This document shows positions 59,101 through 64,000 of a DNA stretch of 64,000 nucleotides, piece after piece; position 1 is the stretch's first letter; the number at the start of each line of letters is the position of its first letter. This DNA comes from Aurelia coerulea (lineage: Eukaryota; Cnidaria; Scyphozoa; Semaeostomeae; Ulmaridae). The DNA lies in contig CM076949.1 in assembly GCA_039566865.1 (NCBI GenBank), positions 3,386,501-3,450,500 of the forward strand. The letters run 5' to 3'. The notes beneath the pieces were generated by a model. The model was given only the letters and a program-made list of their open reading frames with translations, was not told the origin of the DNA and made no database searches. Made by a program: the position numbers and the translations under genes.

Positions 59101-62100
59101 AAAATTCTGCTGCATGCCTTTGATACTCTTCCTCGGACGTTGACTTCGCTAGCTTCTCCTTAAACTCTTGCCACTGCTTTCGTCTTTCGTTGATCTTCTT
59201 TCTCTTTGCGTCTACTTTCTCAAAAATATCATGTACCGACATTCTCCCCGACTTTCCACGGTTTCCAGATGATTCAGATGCTGACGCCATCTTGGAACCA
59301 ATGAAAATACGCTGACTCGTCATTTATATCTGTTGCTGTTGTACAAAATGAGCTGACTCAGCATTACTCAGCATAAACTAGGGCAATCATAGTTGTTGTT
59401 GCTGTACTGTGCAAATTTTTCCACCGCTGTGGGAAAATCGAAATACGTGGCAAAAAATACCTCAAATTTAGAATAAATAATGATTAGAAATCCTTCAAGC
59501 ATTTCAACTTTTTAATTTAATTTCAGTTCGAATATCTTGAACAATTTAACAACTTGAATAGACTAACTACAAGTTCGTAGTTAAACTACGAACTTGTAGT
59601 TAAGTCTATTCAAGTTGTTAAATAGGTTATCGCTATTGATAGACTGATGTAAAATGCCCAAAAACCCCAACCCCCTTGAACTGCATTTACTCGCTACAAG
59701 CCTCAGTTTTTATCTCAAATGACGTTGTTATGGAAGAGTTCTTCTCCCTGCCTTCCTTCTTCTCCTCCAGGATAGCATATTCAATTTTCGTCATTAGAAT
59801 TGAGACTTAGAGTAAATCAATAACTTGGCTTATGGGTGCTAGGATAGCTTTTCAGATACATTTTTGAGCAATTTATTTCATTATATTTCACCATGAATTT
59901 GAAACCAATATATTTTGCAGAATTCAATTTATCGTTCGCAAAAGCCCTTGTGGCAGCCATTTACCAGAACTGTCTCCGCCATATACCAGAAAAATATTGC
60001 TCTCCCCAGACCCTTTTCCAAAATGTCAAAATGGTCTATTGTTGATCTATCTTAAGAACTTCGAGTTATCCAAGGCCCCCGACGAGATCAGAAAAGTGGG
60101 GGGGGGGGCCAAACTTGATACAAAAAAATTTACCACAATACAACGTGATGAGCTGCCTTTCAGAGCGGCATGATTGCTAAAAAGTGGGGGGGCATGGCCC
60201 CCCCGTCGTCGGAGGCCCTGTTATCTAGCATCAATATAGTTTCTAGCCATGCTTTCTTTGTATTTTTCTATTGAAATTTTAAGTTGGAAGCCTGGTGAAA
60301 TGTTCTTCTGTCTTTCAGGCTTATTGGCGTATCAAATTTCAACTACAAGCAGGTAAAATCACTCGGAAAAGCAACGGCAGTTTTACCTTCAGGTAAGTTC
60401 GTTGAGTTTGATCATCTTCATAAACGTAGGAACCGGGAGCAAGGGAGGAATTGTGCCCCTCCAAGATTTCGAAAGTTACCTCAAAGTGCCCTTTTCAACT
60501 GCCTTTGCCCTTCCAGTTCTGAAAAGTGGCTCTTTGTTAACTAAATATAATACTGGGATAGTTTTCAAGCCCATTACAGCCCTGAAGAAGTCCTGCATTA
60601 GACTGATTACGATTGAGTCCTAGTAATCGCTACCACCCACCCACCCTACTCGCTCATACTAGGACTCATGGCTTCCCAGCCAAATGGCTGGCCCTGTAAA
60701 GGATTAAGTAGTGTAAGGCCCTAGTATGAGCGAGTAGGGTGGGTGGGTGGTAGCGATTACTAGGACTCAATCGTAATCAGTCTAGTCCTGCATGGCAGGA
60801 CGAAATATTGGCGTAATATAAATTGATCATATTTGCTGTTGTTTTTTGTCGCATTGCAGTGTTGCTGCCTTTACACTTATAGCTCCTTATAGTTTTCAAT
60901 ACCGCACTTTTTTACTGAAACAGTTTTTGATGACTCACTTGTTTCATTTTCTTTGCAGTTGTGCAACTTGAAATCAACCCATTCTTCCAACAAGTAGACC
61001 TCGTCAAAAACCTGACAAGTCATGGAATAGTTATCCAAGCTTATTCGCCTCTTGCAAATGGACAAAAATTGAAAGACCCTCGTGTGATGAAAATCGCGCA
61101 GAAATATGATGCAACGACTGCTTCACTTCTCATTCAATGGTGTTTACAGAAAGGGTTCTCTTGCGTGACGAAATCCACGAATAAGGAACATCTTGATGAT
61201 AATATCAATTTAGGGGAGTTTCATATTGAAGATGTTGACATGAAGGTAAGTTTCAGATTTTCATGTACCGGTTGGATCAAAAAGATTTAAGACGTTTGGT
61301 GGGCTGTGGAATATTAAGTACGCGGCTGATATTCAAAACTGAAATGTTAATCTATCAGTCAAAGGATTTTAAGGAGAGTCAAGATAGGTCCATTTTTCAC
61401 TTTTAGCAAGAAATATCAAAATCATGGGCCATTGCAAATTTGCATTTTTTCTACTTAAAGAACGAACTTCGTTAACTTTGCCTCCAACCAACCTTTTTGA
61501 GATCAGTCTTATGAGGCTTCCCACCTCGAGAATACGACTTTATCGTTGTTATTAAAAAAAGCCATCAATCAATTTGAGATCAGTCTTATGAGACCTCGAG
61601 AATACGACTTTAATGCATCCCTGTAAATGACTCACCAAATGTTGAATTCACATATTAGGCTTGCCAACGACCCTTAATATTACGGACCCCATGCCTAAGA
61701 ATGGCCGTCAACTTCCTGAGAGTATTAACCACATATGAATTGCATTTAAATTCATACGAGAAACTAAAGCAATCGCCAGGTTTTACCTAACTTAACTCCA
61801 ATACTTCAAGAGTAGCTTGAAGATGCTGCATATGTTTCTTGAACAAGAAAGGGCATCAGGTGCGAAGGGTGAAATTTAATATTATTTGGTCTTCTGTTAC
61901 AGGAGTTGGAAGGCCTAGAAGAACGGTTTGTCACAAACTATGATCCAGATGATCCACAATTCTATGAGAAATCATATTACCAAGCAAAAGAAACTGAACA
62001 CGAGCCAAAGGAAGGTCAGTTAGGAGATAATGGCAACACTTCAGAAGAAGAACCATATTATTTTGATGGAAATAACGATGAGAATGGCGAGGATTACGTC

Positions 62101-63739
62101 GCTGATGAGAGTCCTACAACTTCTGGTAGGCCTCCAAAACAAAATGGAAGCAAAGAGCAAGAGAAGGAGCCCAATAAGACTCATGAAGATGTTGTTGCTG
62201 ACACCGTAGTCATCGACAGAGGTAAGCAGAACCTTCTAGCAACGATGATAGGCAGATGTTGTAAGATTGCTTCCCGACTGCTTCCTGTTCATTGTCGTTC
62301 TTCTAAGTAAACTTTTGTCAAGGCCACTTCGAGCAGACAGTTTGCATCATGATTTGCTTGTTGCAGGACGTGGCTATCTTCGAAAAGAGAGTTCCCTGCC
62401 TCTGGTGTGTAGCTATCATTAATCAAAGACTTATTTTAAGTATTCACACAACGCAAGTACAAATTTGCTTCTTGTGGAATACCATGCTTTGTAGTTCAAG
62501 AATCAACGCTGTGAAAAATTATCGTAAATGCAATGCATTGAAAGCTTCGATAAGAAGTTGACTGTTTTTCCCAATATACTTTCTCAGTCGATATGACAGC
62601 AGCTATGGTTAAAAGCATTTAGGATTTAGGAATTCAAACCATCTCGGTTATCACACCTTATCTATTTAAGCATAGGGCTCAAATCTTTCAAATCTTTAAA
62701 AAGGTCGGAAAAAAATTCTATAACATTTTTCTTTGAATTGAATAGCTTGAAAGGAACTTATAGTACTTTGCTGTAAATCTGCCGTGGAAATGTTTTGATA
62801 TCTTGAATTTTTTTTCAAAATGGCGGCAATTTGATCATTTTTGAAAATATTCATGGAAAATTTTGAAAAAATTTAAACACTCGTAAATCCTAAACTAATA
62901 CAGGAAACATTATATAACCTCCAAAGAAACCATAGTTTATGAAGGTCTACAATATGATGGCAAGCAGAAATCTGTAGCTCTTCTAGTTTAGGATTTAGAA
63001 ATTTGATGACGTCATAGCCTCAAATTTAATAAATGCCGCCATATTGAAACTAATCAAGATATCAAATAATTGCCACGGCAGATTTACAGCAAAAACCCCA
63101 AGTTCCTTCCAAGCCATTTATTTCAAAGAAAACTGCAATTATAATATGGCCGGTGCAAAACGTAACGGGGCAACTACTTTTTTTTAGCTTGTACAGAACT
63201 GGGTAAACACTTTTTACAAAGCAAATATGAACGGGGCAGTACCTTTTTATATCCTCAAGATGAAGTTTGAAATATGAAATGGCTAATTTTGAGGCCAAAA
63301 TTGTTGATCATGCAAGTTGAGATATGCTTGGAAGGATGTGTATGAACATGACGCAAAATGTCCTTGTCAGTTACTTGCAAGAACGATTCATCAGTCATTT
63401 CTCTTCATCTTCAAAGTCGATTTCTTCGTTGACAAAGTCTCGTAAAGGCAAGAATTGATTATGTTATGGTCTTTGGCTAATTCATCGGTGGTACGATACA
63501 ACATTTGTTGTTCATGAATACGGGGCGGATACATTTTTTTAAGGAAAGGGTGACGGGGCAGTTGGTTTTTTGGCAATAATTTCATACAGGGCGAGCAGAT
63601 TTTTTTGCAAGAATTTTTGTTCTCCACCGGCCATGTAATATAATAAATTTTGCCCTGTCCCTTATGTTATCTATTTATCTTTTCCTTTGCAGCCTCTTCA
63701 CATAGGAACGAAGATGAAAAACCTCACGATGAATTCTAA
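56184..63739 (+). CDS. ER-targeted aldo-keto-reductase-like protein (C-terminal HDEF)
   Basis: Eight exons: 56184-56389, 57194-57266, 58211-58278, 58717-58827, 60319-60392, 60959-61245, 61903-62221 and 63693-63739 (TAA); 394 residues. The start MLLIAVLVLSITLSR is a hydrophobic signal peptide, and the last residues are PHDEF, an HDEL/KDEL-type retrieval signal, so the lumen of the ER is inferred. Residues 28-300 follow the AKR barrel: IKLPNLGVGL, GYRMID (Asp65), KIPRKEIFIVVK (Lys93), DYIDLLLIN, LIGVSNFN, VVQLEINPFF, VIQAYSPLANG and VTKSTNKEHLDDN of the NADP(H) site. Two of the four catalytic residues differ: the His position (LIHWP in active enzymes) is Asn128, and the Tyr five after Asp65 is absent from this splice model. 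About 95 acidic, Pro/Glu/Asn-rich residues follow the barrel. A usual AKR is about 315 residues and cytosolic. Confidence 0.87.
56423..56730. repeat. ~300-bp fold-back in AKR-like intron 1
   Basis: GGACTCATCGTACAAAACCC...TTGCAAGAGAAAAACG (56423-56566) is mirrored by CGTTTTTCTCTTGCA...GGGTTTGTACGATGAGTCC (about 56592-56730). The arms are about 140 bp with scattered mismatches. Confidence 0.88.
57810..58105. mobile_element. Element with CCCGGGGGGG ends, AKR-like intron 2
   Basis: GCCCGGGGGGGTTACTTG at the left and AAGTACCCCCCCCGGGTGC at the right are inverted. The interior has four ACCCGGCTTTAGAAA or related units and GGAGTGCAC motifs. The antisense frame through it is repeat-derived. Confidence 0.7.
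58374..58639. mobile_element. MITE with AAGCCTGGTTTCCATATAG ends, AKR-like intron 3
   Basis: AAGCCTGGTTTCCATATAGC...GGCGGGGCCAGTGCTGAGAC at the left is mirrored by GTCTCACTATTGGCCCCGCC...GCTATATAGAAACCAGGCTT at the right. The arms are about 46 bp. Confidence 0.87.
58931..59290 (-). CDS. Unrecognised 119-codon open frame, antisense in AKR-like intron 4
   Basis: It starts at ATG 59290 in a good context (CCAAGATGGCG). The translation opens MASASESSGNRGKSGRMS, has a basic, probably helical middle (FEKVDAKRKKINERRKQW, then EFKEKLAKSTSEEEYQRHA) and an acidic Gly/Ser tail. The composition is unlike the surrounding AT-rich intron, and no repeat is seen within it. I do not recognise the family. It could be a small nested gene, the first exon of a minus-strand gene, or a transposon-derived leader. 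No downstream exon was found. Confidence 0.35.
   Translation of the reverse strand: MASASESSGNRGKSGRMSVHDIFEKVDAKRKKINERRKQWQEFKEKLAKSTSEEEYQRHAAEFYGCLVGMRTKTNQRHSKNKMIPLSVDGLENNSDDVGMEDLYSPVTDEGGSEGGGNK
59544..59622. repeat. Near-perfect hairpin, AKR-like intron 4
   Basis: TTAACAACTTGAATAGACT...CAAGTTCGTAGTT meets its complement with no loop. The arms are about 38 bp with one indel. Confidence 0.92.
60596..60784. repeat. Long inverted repeat, AKR-like intron 5
   Basis: TAGACTGATTACGATTGAGT...CCACCCACCCACCC...CATACTAGG is mirrored exactly over about 64 bp, with a ~55-bp spacer. The near identity of the arms suggests recent origin. Confidence 0.92.
62675..63146. mobile_element. TA-flanked MITE, AKR-like intron 7
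   Basis: TA then GGGCTCAAATCTTTCAAATC at the left; it aligns with 7984-8480 throughout (GCAAGCAGAAATCTGTAGCT, TGATGACGTCATAGCCTC). Its right end is broken by the next element. Confidence 0.82.
63147..63635. mobile_element. Element with GGCCGGTG ends next to a TA MITE
   Basis: ATGGCCGGTG at the left and CACCGGCCAT at the right are inverted, with TAATAT-like sequence on both sides. Inside are five loosely spaced ACGGGGCA/G units followed by T-runs. Minus-strand frames through it show no known domain. Confidence 0.65.
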
Positions 63740-64000
63740 GAAACATTGACAGTGTTATTCAAAGTATTACCTTGATCTAATATATTTATTTTTGCCGTAC
63801 ATCAGAGAGAAAATATGTATGATGTAGAGCTGACTTTTCTCTTCGAAGTTTTTCTCCGTTTCTCTTGTCTTATTCGCTTGTGTAAGTGCTTGAATGGTCG
63901 AGCTCCTGATCAATGTGAATCACTTTTAAACAAATTTCTTTTGCGGTACAGAATTTTAGACATGATTTAGAAATAGCCTTATATAACAGAGTCATCGTAT
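63740..64000. other. 3' flank of the AKR-like gene
   Basis: Presumed 3' UTR and flank; no AATAAA and no new gene are seen before the window ends. Confidence 0.5.

Overview
The window is a piece of an animal nuclear genome: AT-rich, with short exons joined by canonical GT-AG introns, long introns full of small transposons, and single genes with no operons. No gene names the species. The motile-cilium gene, a plant-type pectin-acetylesterase-like gene, and the many TTAA- and TA-flanked miniature elements and fold-back repeats suit a marine invertebrate. An anthozoan cnidarian is my best guess, held with low confidence.

Layout. (1) 436-5288, + strand: the last three exons of a p70 ribosomal S6 kinase gene that starts left of the window. 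(2) 5289-12083: intergenic, with fold-back elements (notably 8796-9685) and a LINE remnant (11133-11510). (3) 12084-15622, + strand: a five-exon gene for a CFAP90-like (C5orf49-like) ciliary protein. (4) 16643-19294, - strand: an intronless gene for a membrane-anchored pectin acetylesterase-family hydrolase with an insertion of about 400 residues. (5) 22028-54459, + strand: a complete 29-exon gene for translation initiation factor eIF3 subunit c, which fills half the window; its introns hold piggyBac-like elements, TA-flanked MITEs, palindromes and a 117-bp minisatellite. (6) 56184-63739, + strand: an eight-exon gene for an aldo-keto-reductase-like protein with a signal peptide and a C-terminal HDEF, so probably resident in the ER lumen, and lacking two of the four usual catalytic residues.

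The exon models were built by hand from splice signals, reading phase and family similarity. All of them close in frame: 124 codons of S6K, 173 of CFAP90-like, 980 of eIF3c and 394 of the AKR-like protein. S6K and eIF3c both act in translation (S6K binds eIF3 in mammals), but they are separated here by two unrelated genes, so nothing suggests a functional cluster.

The most interesting signals are the ER-type degenerate aldo-keto reductase, the intronless acetylesterase with its split catalytic domain, and the very dense, partly nested population of inverted-repeat elements.
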